Below, in pieces: positions 25,195 to 33,106 of a DNA stretch of 64,000 nt; the stretch's first letter is position 1; every line of letters starts with the position of its first letter. Location of the stretch: NCBI RefSeq assembly GCF_041927875.1, contig NZ_JBHFHN010000001.1; one strand, 5' to 3'. Made by a program: the position numbers and the translations under genes. The notes under the pieces are model-generated. The model saw only the letters and a list, made by a program, of their open reading frames with translations. It searched no databases and had not been told where the DNA came from. Source of the stretch: Paracoccus sp041927875 (GTDB lineage Bacteria; Pseudomonadota; Alphaproteobacteria; Rhodobacterales; Rhodobacteraceae).

Positions 25195-26144
25195 TGGGGG
25201 CCGTGGCCTTTGGCGCGCTGCTGGTCGGCGCGGTCTTTGCCATCGGCCCGCGTGAGCCGGTTGATCTGACCCCGCGCGCCGGGGCCGCCGATCTGGGTGC
25301 GGACCTTGCCGCCGACATTGCCGCGCATGAGGCGGGGGTCGATCCCGATCTGGCGGCGCGCGTGATCTGGGCCGGGGCGCCGGGCGCCCAGACCGACTGG
25401 GCGGTGATCTATCTGCACGGCTTTTCCGCCACGCCGCAGGAAATCCGCCCGGTTCCCGACCGGGTGGCGGCTGGCCTTGGCGCGAACCTCTATTTCGCGC
25501 GGCTGGCCGGGCATGGCCAGGGTGGCGACGCGATGGCTGGCCCCACCGTGCGCGACTGGATGGACGACACGGCGCGGGCCTTGGCGATCGGGCATCGGCT
25601 GGGGCGGCGGGTGCTGGTCATCGCCACCTCGACCGGCGGGACGCTGGCGGCCGAGGCCGCGCGTCAGCAGGGTCTGGGCGGGCAGATCGACGCCCTGGTG
25701 CTGATCTCGCCCAATTTCGGGCTGAACAGTTCGGCGGCGACGATTCTGACCTGGCCCTTTGCGCGCCACTGGGGGCCGCTGGTGGCCGGGCGGGAGCGCT
25801 GCTTCGATCCGATCAACGCCGATCATGCGCGGTTCTGGACGACCTGCTATCCGACGGTCGCACTGTTTCCGATGGCGGCTTTGGCCGATCACGCGGCCCG
25901 GGGCGATTACGCGGATGCGCGCCAGCCGCTTCTGGTGCTGACCGCAGAGGCCGATCAGGTGGTCTCGCCCGCGACGACCGCGCAGGTCGCGGCCCGCTGG
26001 GGTGGGCCGGTCACAGCGCAGCAGCTTGTGATGGGGCCGGGCGATGATCCCTATGCCCATGTGATCGCGGGCGACATCCTTAGCCCGTCGCAGACCGGGC
26101 CGGTCAGCGATCTGATCCTGGATTGGGCGCGGGCCATCGACTGA
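25182..26144 (+). CDS. Alpha/beta hydrolase, membrane-anchored or exported (carboxylesterase-like)
   Basis: A 320-residue alpha/beta-fold hydrolase with an N-terminal hydrophobic segment (MRRLMGAVAFGALLVGAVFA) that is either a signal anchor or an uncleaved signal. The strand motif VIYLHGFSATPQEIRPVPD resembles the HGF(T/S) motif of monoglyceride lipase/carboxylesterase Est30-like proteins. The nucleophile elbow reads ATSTGGT with Ser150, in which the first Gly of GxSxG is replaced. The acid is probably in TAEADQVVS and the histidine near DDPYAHV. Substrate unknown. It overlaps the preceding hydrolase by 13 nt and is convergent with livM. Confidence 0.82.
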   Translation: MRRLMGAVAFGALLVGAVFAIGPREPVDLTPRAGAADLGADLAADIAAHEAGVDPDLAARVIWAGAPGAQTDWAVIYLHGFSATPQEIRPVPDRVAAGLGANLYFARLAGHGQGGDAMAGPTVRDWMDDTARALAIGHRLGRRVLVIATSTGGTLAAEAARQQGLGGQIDALVLISPNFGLNSSAATILTWPFARHWGPLVAGRERCFDPINADHARFWTTCYPTVALFPMAALADHAARGDYADARQPLLVLTAEADQVVSPATTAQVAARWGGPVTAQQLVMGPGDDPYAHVIAGDILSPSQTGPVSDLILDWARAID

Positions 26145-26159
26145 CCCGCGCCGCAGCCG

Positions 26160-27503
26160 TTAGCGTTCCGGCAGCAGCCCGCGCGGCGCGAAACGCAGCA
26201 CCAGAAGCAGGATCAGCCCCATCGTCAGCAGGCGCATATGCGCGGCGCTGTTCAGCAGGTGCGATTTCAGCCAGCCCTCGGCCATGCCCGAGGTGACAAG
26301 CTGCATCAGCGCGCCACCCCAAGGCTCGACCTTGATCCACAGATACCAGATCAGCATCCCGCCCAGCACCGCGCCCCAGTTGTTGCCCGACCCGCCGACG
26401 ATCACCATCACCCAGATCAGAAAGGTATAGCGCAGCGGGTTATAGGTGGTGGGCGTCATCTGCCCGTCCAGCGTGATCATCATGGCGCCAGCCAGGCCGA
26501 TGACGGCAGCGCCCAGGATGAAGATCTGCAAATGCCGGCCGGTGACGTTCTTGCCCATCGCGCCTGCGGCGGTCTCATTATCGCGGATGGCGCGCATCAT
26601 CCGGCCCCAGGGGCTGCGCAGGGCCAGTTCCGCCAGCACGATCAGCGCCACCAGAACCGCCGCGAACAGGCCCGCGTAAAGCACCTTGACCCAGATGGTC
26701 GAAGCGGTCGTGACATCCATCCCCCAACCGGCCGCGCGTTCGACGAATGCCGGGTCGGCTTGCAGCTCGATCTCATAGGGGACGGGGCGCGGGATGCCGA
26801 CGACGTTCTTGACGCCGCGGGCCAGCCAATCCTCGTTCTTCAGGATGGCCACGATGATCTCGCCGATGCCCAGGGTGGCGATGGCCAGATAGTCCGACCG
26901 CAGCCCAAGCGCGGTTTTGGCGACGATCCAGGCGGCCCCGGCGGCAAACAGCGCGCCGACCGGCCAGGCCAGCAGAACCGGCAGGCCAAGCCCGCCGATA
27001 TGCCCGGCACCCGAGGGGTTGTTCGATTCAATCGCCGCGACCGCCGGGTCCAGCACATAGCGATAGATCGCCAGCCCGACGACCAGCAGCGCCAGCACCG
27101 CCCAGGGACGCGCCCGGCTGCGCGACATCCGCCCCCAGGTCCAGATCGCGGCGGCGACGGTCAGCAGGCCGATCGCCAGACCGGCGAACAGCCGCGGCAT
27201 CCCGGCCTCCCACGCGCCGGGAACCGAGGGCATGGCGATCAACGCCGGTGCCAGCCCGCCAAGCGCGACAAATCCGACGACCCCGGTGTTGAACAGCCCC
27301 GCATAGCCCCATTGCATGTTCACGCCCAAGGCCATGATGGCCGAGATCAGCCCCATATTCAGAATGCCCAGCGAGGTGTTCCAATTGCCCGAGAACAGGC
27401 TGTTCGAGACCGTACCCTCCAGCACAAAGAGCAGCGCCAATGCCGCAAACAGCACCGGTGCGCGCCAGACCGAACCGGCCGCTTCCTGACGTTTTCCAGC
27501 CAT
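26160..27503 (-). CDS. livM: Branched-chain amino acid ABC transporter permease (LivM)
   Basis: Inner-membrane permease of a high-affinity branched-chain amino-acid or amide ABC importer. The 447-residue protein is larger than E. coli LivM (about 425) and has around ten helices. The coupling EAA-like loop with SPWGRMMRAIRDNETAAGAMG and the family segment SDYLAIATLGIGEII are visible. It ends at FAPRGLLPER, typical for the family. It is the last gene of the liv operon, 12 nt after livH, and its end is convergent with the exported hydrolase only 15 nt away. Confidence 0.94.
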   Translation of the reverse strand: MAGKRQEAAGSVWRAPVLFAALALLFVLEGTVSNSLFSGNWNTSLGILNMGLISAIMALGVNMQWGYAGLFNTGVVGFVALGGLAPALIAMPSVPGAWEAGMPRLFAGLAIGLLTVAAAIWTWGRMSRSRARPWAVLALLVVGLAIYRYVLDPAVAAIESNNPSGAGHIGGLGLPVLLAWPVGALFAAGAAWIVAKTALGLRSDYLAIATLGIGEIIVAILKNEDWLARGVKNVVGIPRPVPYEIELQADPAFVERAAGWGMDVTTASTIWVKVLYAGLFAAVLVALIVLAELALRSPWGRMMRAIRDNETAAGAMGKNVTGRHLQIFILGAAVIGLAGAMMITLDGQMTPTTYNPLRYTFLIWVMVIVGGSGNNWGAVLGGMLIWYLWIKVEPWGGALMQLVTSGMAEGWLKSHLLNSAAHMRLLTMGLILLLVLRFAPRGLLPER

Positions 27504-27515
27504 GACCTGCCCCCC

Positions 27516-28526
27516 CTAGACCGACTTGCCGCGGAACAGCCCGGTGGGCTTGATCAGCAACACAATGATAAGAATGACGAAGCTGACCGCGAACTTGTAT
27601 TCGGTGGACAGCAGTTGCAGCATGGAATCGGGCTGCCAGCCCTCTGGCCCCAGATAGCCCACGACCTTGCGGAAGGCATAGGTCACGCCGACTTCCGAGA
27701 AGGCCACGACAAAGCCCCCGGCGATGGCGCCCAGCGGGCTGCCCAGGCCGCCGACGATGGCGGCGGCGAAGATCGGCAGCAGAAGCTGGAAATAGTTGAA
27801 GGCCTTGAACGACTTGTCCAGCCCGTAAAGCGTGCCCGCGATCACCGCAAGCGCCGAGGCGATGACCCAGGTCATGCGCACCACGCGGTCGGGGTTGATG
27901 CCCGACAAAAGCGCCAGATCCTCATTGTCGGAATAGGCGCGCATGGATTTGCCGGTGCGGGTCTTGTTCAGGAACCAGAACAGCACCCAGACGCAGATCG
28001 CGGCGGTGACCAGCGTCAGCACCTGGTTGGTGCGCAGGGCCAGGCCTTCGTCCAGCCCCGTCGCCTCGCGGAAGTCGCGGACGTTGATCAGGAACCGGGC
28101 GCTGTCGTCGAACTGGATTTCCTCGACGCCGATCAGAAAGCGGGTGACGCCGTTCATTACGAACATCACCCCGATCGAGGCGATGACAAGGATCACCGGA
28201 TCGGACCGGCGTTGGCGGTAGAACTGATAGACCACCTTGTCGGTCGCCAGCACCAGAAGCGCGGTCACCGCAATGCCGATGGGCAGCGCCAAAAGCGCGG
28301 TCGGCAGCGGGCCAAGGCTGATGCCCGCGGCTTGCAGCCCCCAGGTCGCCATGATCGTCGCCGCGGTGCCAAAGGCCATGGTGTCGCCATGGGCAAAGTT
28401 CGAGAACCGCAGGATGCCATAGATCAGCGTCACCCCCAAAGCCCCAAGCGCCAGTTGCGCGCCATAGACCGAGGCCGGGATGATGACGAAATTGAGAAGC
28501 GCCACCAGGGCGTTGAGAAAGTCCAT
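27516..28526 (-). CDS. livH: Branched-chain amino acid ABC transporter permease (LivH)
   Basis: Second inner-membrane permease of the Liv-type importer, 336 residues and about eight helices. The YGILRFSNFAHGDTMAFG segment and the coupling loop KTRTGKSMRAYSDNEDLALL(SG) are characteristic, as is FAAAIVGGLGSPLGAIAGG. The ATG at 28526 overlaps the stop of the small secreted-protein gene (TGATG) and has AGGA upstream; a longer frame from 28544 is less likely. It pairs with LivM to form the translocation pathway. Confidence 0.94.
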   Translation of the reverse strand: MDFLNALVALLNFVIIPASVYGAQLALGALGVTLIYGILRFSNFAHGDTMAFGTAATIMATWGLQAAGISLGPLPTALLALPIGIAVTALLVLATDKVVYQFYRQRRSDPVILVIASIGVMFVMNGVTRFLIGVEEIQFDDSARFLINVRDFREATGLDEGLALRTNQVLTLVTAAICVWVLFWFLNKTRTGKSMRAYSDNEDLALLSGINPDRVVRMTWVIASALAVIAGTLYGLDKSFKAFNYFQLLLPIFAAAIVGGLGSPLGAIAGGFVVAFSEVGVTYAFRKVVGYLGPEGWQPDSMLQLLSTEYKFAVSFVILIIVLLIKPTGLFRGKSV

Positions 28527-28897
28527 CACGCGGCTTCCTTGCAATGGCCGACATAGGTGATCGACATCACCGGGTCGGTCAGATGGGTGGTGTAACGCGC
28601 CGCACCATCAGCGCCGATGCTGACCAGACGGGCGGGCAGGGTGGTCCCCGCATCCAGCGCAAGCGCGCCGCCGTGACGCTGGCCGCGCAGTTGCGCGGTC
28701 TCGGCATCGTCGCGCAGTTCGGCGGTCACGGCGTCCGGCGCATCAGTGACGTTCAGCGTCAGCGCATAGCCCGAGGCGGCGCAATCGCCGTCCAGGCATT
28801 CGGTGGCAAAGGCGCAGTCCAGAATCTGCGCCGGACCCGCCACCGCCAGCCCCGGAAGGGCGGCCGCGATCAGCGCGGCAATCGAAAGGTTGCGCAT
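28526..28897 (-). CDS. Small secreted cysteine-containing protein inside the liv operon
   Basis: A 123-residue protein of unknown function. A signal peptide is evident (MRNLSIAALIAAALPGLAVA, cleavage probably after residue 20). The mature part holds four cysteines (28, 34, 39 and 119), consistent with two periplasmic disulfides, and an otherwise beta-rich, soluble composition. It sits between livF and livH with a 3-nt gap and a TGATG overlap, so it is co-expressed with the transporter. No family was recognised. A periplasmic accessory role is possible but only inferred from position. Confidence 0.75.
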   Translation of the reverse strand: MRNLSIAALIAAALPGLAVAGPAQILDCAFATECLDGDCAASGYALTLNVTDAPDAVTAELRDDAETAQLRGQRHGGALALDAGTTLPARLVSIGADGAARYTTHLTDPVMSITYVGHCKEAA

Positions 28898-28900
28898 CGC

Positions 28901-29728
28901 CTAGCCCCCCAGGAAGGTGCGGCGCACCTCGTCATCGGCCATCAGCTCGCGCCCGGTGCCGGTGTATTTGTTGGCGCCCTGCACCAGCACATAGCCGACA
29001 TCGGCAATTTCCAGAGCCTGACGGGCGTTCTGTTCGACCATCAGGATGGAAATGCCGGTGCGCGCAACCTCGATGATGCGGTCGAACAATTCGTCCATGA
29101 CGATCGGGCTGACCCCGGCGGTGGGTTCGTCCAGCATCAAGACCTTGGGCTGGGTCATCAGCGCCCGGCCCACGGCGACCTGCTGGCGCTGCCCGCCCGA
29201 CAATTCGCCCGCATTCTGGTGGCGTTTCTCGCGCAGGATCGGGAACAGCTCATAGACCTGTTCGATGGTCTGGCGGAAATCGTCCTGGCGCAGGAAGGCA
29301 CCCATTTCCAGGTTTTCCTGAACGCTCATGGTCGGGAAGACGTTGTTGACCTGCGGCACGAAGCCCATGCCTTTGGCCACCCGGTCCTGCGGCGACAGCG
29401 CGGTAATGTCCTCGCCATCCAGAACGACGCGGCCCTGGCGCAGGGTCAGCATCCCGAACACGGCCTTCATCGCGGTCGATTTGCCCGCGCCGTTCGGCCC
29501 GACGATGACGGCGATCTTGCCGCGTTCGACGGCCAGCGTGCAGCCGTGCAGGATGTCGGCCGCGCCATAGCCGCCGGTCATCGCCTCACCGATCAGGAAG
29601 GGGTCGCCAGCGTGCGCCGGGGCGACGGGGCCGGATTTGCGGCTGGTGTCGATGCTGCCCCGGCCATGGGTGTTGACGATGGATGCGTCGCGGTTGCCGC
29701 GCCCGCCGAATTCACTGGCTCCGCTCAT
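28901..29728 (-). CDS. livF: Branched-chain amino acid ABC transporter ATP-binding protein (LivF)
   Basis: ATPase subunit of the Liv importer, 275 residues. Walker A is GPNGAGKST, the signature is ELSGGQRQQVAVGRAL and Walker B is VLMLDEPTAGVSP, followed by the H-loop position occupied by VEQNA as in other LivF proteins. An N-terminal extension of about 45 residues precedes the ABC domain, longer than in E. coli LivF. The ATG at 29728 overlaps the livG stop (ATGA); frames extending further upstream are shadows of livG. Confidence 0.94.
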   Translation of the reverse strand: MSGASEFGGRGNRDASIVNTHGRGSIDTSRKSGPVAPAHAGDPFLIGEAMTGGYGAADILHGCTLAVERGKIAVIVGPNGAGKSTAMKAVFGMLTLRQGRVVLDGEDITALSPQDRVAKGMGFVPQVNNVFPTMSVQENLEMGAFLRQDDFRQTIEQVYELFPILREKRHQNAGELSGGQRQQVAVGRALMTQPKVLMLDEPTAGVSPIVMDELFDRIIEVARTGISILMVEQNARQALEIADVGYVLVQGANKYTGTGRELMADDEVRRTFLGG

Positions 29729-30507
29729 GCGCCCACCATGTCCTTGTTTTTCAGGCCGCGGCCCAGATAGGCCTCGATCACGGCCTCGTTTTCCATGATA
29801 TGCGCGGCGGGGCCTTCGGCCAGCACCTTGCCCTCGGCCATGACGATCACCGGATCGCACAGGCGGCCGATGAAATCCATGTCGTGTTCGATCACGCAGA
29901 ACGTATAGCCACGCTCGCGGTTCAGCCGCACGATGGCATCACCGATGGTGTTCAGCAGCGTGCGGTTCACCCCGGCGCCGACCTCATCCAGAAAGACGAT
30001 CTTGGCCTCGACCATCATGCAGCGGCCCAGTTCCAGCAGCTTCTTCTGCCCGCCCGACAGGTTGCCCGCCTTTTCATCGGCGACATGGGTGATGGTCAGG
30101 AAATCCAGCACCTCATCGGCCTTGGCGCGCAGGGCGCGTTCTTCCTCGCGGATGCGGCCACGGCGGGTCCAGGTGTTCAGGATGCTTTCGCCGGTCTGAC
30201 CGGCAGGCACCATCATCAGGTTTTCCCGCACGCTCATCGAGGCGAACTCATGCGCGATCTGGAAGGTGCGCAGCAAGCCCTTGTGAAACAGGGCGTGGGG
30301 GGGCAGGCCGGTGATGTCCTCGCCATCCATGATGACACGGCCGCTGGTCGGCTTGTGGACCCCGGCGATGACGTTGAACAAGGTGGATTTGCCCGCGCCA
30401 TTCGGGCCGATCAGCCCGGTGATCGAGCCGGTGGCGATCTCAAGGCTCGCCCCGTCGACGGCACGGAATCCGCCGAACTGTTTGCAAAGATTTTCAACCC
30501 GGATCAT
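29725..30507 (-). CDS. livG: Branched-chain amino acid ABC transporter ATP-binding protein (LivG)
   Basis: ATPase subunit of the Liv importer, 260 residues. Walker A GPNGAGKST, signature LSGGQKKLLELGRCMM, Walker B IVFLDEVGAGV and the H-loop in VIEHDMDFI are present. In Walker B the usual DEP is DEV here, and the LivG-typical AGLNP appears as AGVNR, small departures from the consensus that do not remove catalytic residues. A perfect 19-bp palindrome lies 17-35 nt upstream of the start, between livG and livK. Confidence 0.94.
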   Translation of the reverse strand: MIRVENLCKQFGGFRAVDGASLEIATGSITGLIGPNGAGKSTLFNVIAGVHKPTSGRVIMDGEDITGLPPHALFHKGLLRTFQIAHEFASMSVRENLMMVPAGQTGESILNTWTRRGRIREEERALRAKADEVLDFLTITHVADEKAGNLSGGQKKLLELGRCMMVEAKIVFLDEVGAGVNRTLLNTIGDAIVRLNRERGYTFCVIEHDMDFIGRLCDPVIVMAEGKVLAEGPAAHIMENEAVIEAYLGRGLKNKDMVGA

Positions 30508-30523
30508 GGGGTCCCCTGATATT

Positions 30524-30542
30524 CTTCACATCTGATGTGAAG
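30524..30542. repeat. Perfect 19-bp palindrome upstream of livG
   Basis: CTTCACATC (30524-30532) and GATGTGAAG (30534-30542) are exact inverted copies around one central T. It lies 17 nt upstream of the livG start codon and 33 nt below the livK terminator hairpin (coding direction). The near-zero loop favours a protein-binding operator over an RNA hairpin. Confidence 0.8.
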
Positions 30543-30574
30543 TTCGCCGTTCAACGGCTTGTTTTTATGGAAAA

Positions 30575-30599
30575 GCAGCCCGGAGGTGATCCGGGCTGC
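30575..30599 (-). terminator. Intrinsic terminator or attenuator after livK
   Basis: GCAGCCCGGA (30575-30584) pairs perfectly with TCCGGGCTGC (30590-30599) around a 5-nt loop. On the minus strand it lies 15 nt after the livK stop and is followed by TTTTCC. Partial read-through here would make binding protein more abundant than the membrane and ATPase subunits, a common pattern in ABC importers. Confidence 0.85.
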
Positions 30600-30614
30600 C
30601 GATCTTGGTCAGGC

Positions 30615-31796
30615 TTAGTGGAAGGTCACGGTGGTGAACTTGCCATCCTTGACTTCGGTTTCGCGGAAGCTGCCGGCGCTTTCGCCGTTGCCCACGAACT
30701 CGACCGAGCTGGCGCCGTCATAGTCGATGTCGGTGCCAGCGGCCAGCAGCTCAAGCCCCTTGCCCAGCTCGCCGGGCAGGATCTTTTCGCCGGGCGCGTT
30801 GGCCACGTTCATCACCTTGTCTTTCCAGACTTTCGGATCGGACGAGTTGGCAGCCTGCATGGCCAGCAGCATCAGCGCACCGGCGTCATAGGCCTCACCC
30901 GAATAGGGCGAGTTCGGATCGAAACCGGCGGCTTTCGCCATTTCCTCGAACTTGGCGCGGCCGGGGCCGTCCGAGGCCGGGTTGATGCCGATCGAGCCGT
31001 CCAGCTCCTTGCCGAACTTTTCTTCCAGACCGCTGCCGACCATGCCGTCGGGCAGGACGAACTTGTCGAACGCGCCCTGATCGATCGAGCCGCGCAGGAT
31101 GCCCGCGCCGCCCTGGTCGGCGTAACCCGCCACGACCAGCGCCTGACCACCACCGGCGGCCAGTGCGCCGACTTCGGCCGAGTAATCCGCCTTGCCATCG
31201 TCATGCGGCGCCGAAACGGTCACCTTGCCGCCCTTGGCCGCGAAGGCCGCGGCAAAGCTGTCGGCCAGGCCCTTGCCATAGTCGTTGTTGGTAAAGGTGA
31301 CGGCGACTTCCTTGATGTCCTTGGCGATCAAGAGATCGGCCAGAACTTCGCCCTGACGCGCGTCCGAAGGCGCGGTGCGGAAGAACAGCCCGCCATCTTC
31401 CAGGTTCGACAGCGCGGGCGAAGTGGCCGAGGGCGAGATCATGACAACGCCGTTCGGCATGGCGACGTTCTGCAACGAGGCCGTCGCCTCGCCCGAGCAC
31501 ATGCCGCCGACGATACCCTTGACGCCTTCGGTGGTGATCAGCTTTTCGACGCCCGCGGTGGCCGCGGCGGCATCGGTGCAGGTGGAATCGCTGCGCACCG
31601 CGACAACGGTGGTGCCGCCCAGCAGCTTGCCCGATTCCGAGACCTCTTTATAGGCCAGCTCGGCGCCGCCCGCCATGTGCGGGGCCATGGATTCCAGCGG
31701 GCCCGTGAAGCCCAGCGAGACACCCATCTTGATCTCTTCGGCGCTGGCGGCGCCCGCAACCAATGCGGCGACCGAGGCCAGAAGCAGTTTTTTCAT
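30615..31796 (-). CDS. livK: Periplasmic substrate-binding protein of the Liv-type ABC transporter (LivK/LivJ)
   Basis: Type I periplasmic binding protein of 393 residues with a cleavable signal peptide (MKKLLLASVAALVAGAASA). The mature chain starts EEIKMGVSLGFTGPLESMAP, the usual opening of leucine/amide-binding proteins. The ligand pocket segment MISPSATSPALS and the hinge region TFTNNDYGKGLADSF are recognisable. The exact ligand (branched-chain amino acids, urea or amides) cannot be decided from sequence. GGGAG precedes the ATG. A terminator follows the gene, and the leader contains a stable hairpin. Confidence 0.93.
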   Translation of the reverse strand: MKKLLLASVAALVAGAASAEEIKMGVSLGFTGPLESMAPHMAGGAELAYKEVSESGKLLGGTTVVAVRSDSTCTDAAAATAGVEKLITTEGVKGIVGGMCSGEATASLQNVAMPNGVVMISPSATSPALSNLEDGGLFFRTAPSDARQGEVLADLLIAKDIKEVAVTFTNNDYGKGLADSFAAAFAAKGGKVTVSAPHDDGKADYSAEVGALAAGGGQALVVAGYADQGGAGILRGSIDQGAFDKFVLPDGMVGSGLEEKFGKELDGSIGINPASDGPGRAKFEEMAKAAGFDPNSPYSGEAYDAGALMLLAMQAANSSDPKVWKDKVMNVANAPGEKILPGELGKGLELLAAGTDIDYDGASSVEFVGNGESAGSFRETEVKDGKFTTVTFH

Positions 31797-31813
31797 GTTG
31801 TAACTCCCGTGTT

Positions 31814-31852
31814 GGAACAAGTTCCTGTCGGCGACATTAACGTGGCCGACAG
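31814..31852 (-). promoter_or_regulatory. Two adjacent inverted repeats in the livK leader
   Basis: CTGTCGGC (31825-31832) pairs with GCCGACAG (31845-31852) across 12 nt, and GGAAC (31814-31818) with GTTCC (31821-31825) across 2 nt. They lie 18-56 nt upstream of the livK start codon on the minus strand, so they fall in the promoter or the mRNA leader. An operator or a leader structure is possible; no known riboswitch was recognised. Confidence 0.45.
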
Positions 31853-31915
31853 AAAAGAAAAGCCGCAACGGGTGTTTTGAACCGATCTGTTCGCGCGCCG
31901 GGAAAAGCGGCGGTC

Positions 31916-32953
31916 TTAGTCCAGATCGTCGTCGAAGGTTGCATCGGCCATCGGGCCGATCTCGACCTCGGGCGCCTCGTCCTCGGGTCCGCCAAGCGCG
32001 CCGCGTTCGCGGTAAGGCGTGCTGCCATATTGCGCGCGGTAGCATTTGGAAAAATGCGACGGGCTGGCAAAGCCGCAGGCAAGCGCCACCTCGATCACCG
32101 GAAGATCGGTCTGCATCAACAGGTTACGCGCCTTGGCCAGACGGATTTCCATGTAATAGCGTTTCGGGCTGCGGTGCAGATAGCGGCGGAACAGCCGTTC
32201 CAGCTGGCGCGTCGACATGCCGACCTGTTCGGCCAGGATCGCCGGGCTGATCGGGTCTTCCAGGTTCGCCTCCATCCGGCCGATCACCTGCGCCAGCTTG
32301 CCATGGCGCACGCCGATCCGGGTGGGGATCGACAGCCGCTGGCTGTCCTGGCCGGTGCGGATGGTGGTATAGATCAATTGGTCGGCGACGGTCGCGGCCA
32401 GTTCCTCGCCATGGTCGGTGGCGATCAGGCGCAGCATCAGATCGGTCGAGGCCATGCCGCCCGCGCAGGTCAACCGCTTGCCGTCGATCACGAAGACCGA
32501 CTTGACCAGTTCGACCTGCGGAAAATCCTCGGCGAAACCGTCCTGATTTTCCCAGTGGATCGTGGCGCGGCGATCCTCGAGCAGGCCCGCGCGGGCGAGC
32601 GCCCAGGCGCCGGTGCACAGCCCGCCCACCGGGCCGCCGCGACGGGCGCGGGCGCGCAGCCAGTTCAGCACCGGCCGCGTCGTCGCATCGGCCACGTCGA
32701 TGCCGCCGATCACCAGAATCGTATCGTCGGGCGTCAGGTCGTCGGCGTCATCGGCGCCAAGCCCGCCATCCAGCCCGATGCGCGCGCCATTGGAACAGCG
32801 CGCCTCAAGCCCGCCTTCGCCCAACAGCCGCCATGTATAAAGCGTGCGCCCGGCGGCGCGATTGGCCAGCCGCAGCGGCTCGACCGCGCCGGCCAGCGAC
32901 ATCATCGTGAAGCGGTCCAGAAGGACGAAGAAAAAGCGGCGTGGCTTGGACAT
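31916..32953 (-). CDS. GlxA-type AraC-family transcriptional regulator
   Basis: A 345-residue regulator with an N-terminal DJ-1/PfpI-like (class I glutamine amidotransferase-like) domain, residues 1-190, and a C-terminal AraC double helix-turn-helix, about residues 215-325. The domain signature GGLCTGAWALARAGLLEDRR holds the conserved cysteine position, and the HTH shows ILAEQVGMSTRQLERLFRRY and CGFASPSHFSKCYRAQYG. Members of this group control catabolism of carnitine, glycine betaine, arginine and related nitrogen compounds. It lies 119 nt upstream of livK in the same orientation, so regulation of the transporter is a reasonable inference. It is divergent from aroG. Confidence 0.9.
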   Translation of the reverse strand: MSKPRRFFFVLLDRFTMMSLAGAVEPLRLANRAAGRTLYTWRLLGEGGLEARCSNGARIGLDGGLGADDADDLTPDDTILVIGGIDVADATTRPVLNWLRARARRGGPVGGLCTGAWALARAGLLEDRRATIHWENQDGFAEDFPQVELVKSVFVIDGKRLTCAGGMASTDLMLRLIATDHGEELAATVADQLIYTTIRTGQDSQRLSIPTRIGVRHGKLAQVIGRMEANLEDPISPAILAEQVGMSTRQLERLFRRYLHRSPKRYYMEIRLAKARNLLMQTDLPVIEVALACGFASPSHFSKCYRAQYGSTPYRERGALGGPEDEAPEVEIGPMADATFDDDLD

Positions 32954-33051
32954 GATCGCCAGTCATCCTGCTTTTGCCGCGACCTTGCAAGGGGGGGCGT
33001 GGAGGCCGCCGGGCACTTCGCAGGCGCGGCGTTTGCGCGAACGGGAACGGT

Positions 33052-33080
33052 TTGCAACCCCCCGGCGGGCTGGCTATAAG
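33052..33080 (+). promoter_or_regulatory. Sigma-70 promoter of the class II DAHP synthase gene
   Basis: TTGCAA (33052-33057) and TATAAG (33075-33080) are 17 nt apart, an optimal arrangement with near-consensus hexamers. Transcription would begin near 33087, leaving a leader of about 20 nt that contains TGGGGG as the ribosome-binding site. Confidence 0.7.
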
Positions 33081-33106
33081 CACGCGCAGATCATGTGGGG
33101 GTTGCC

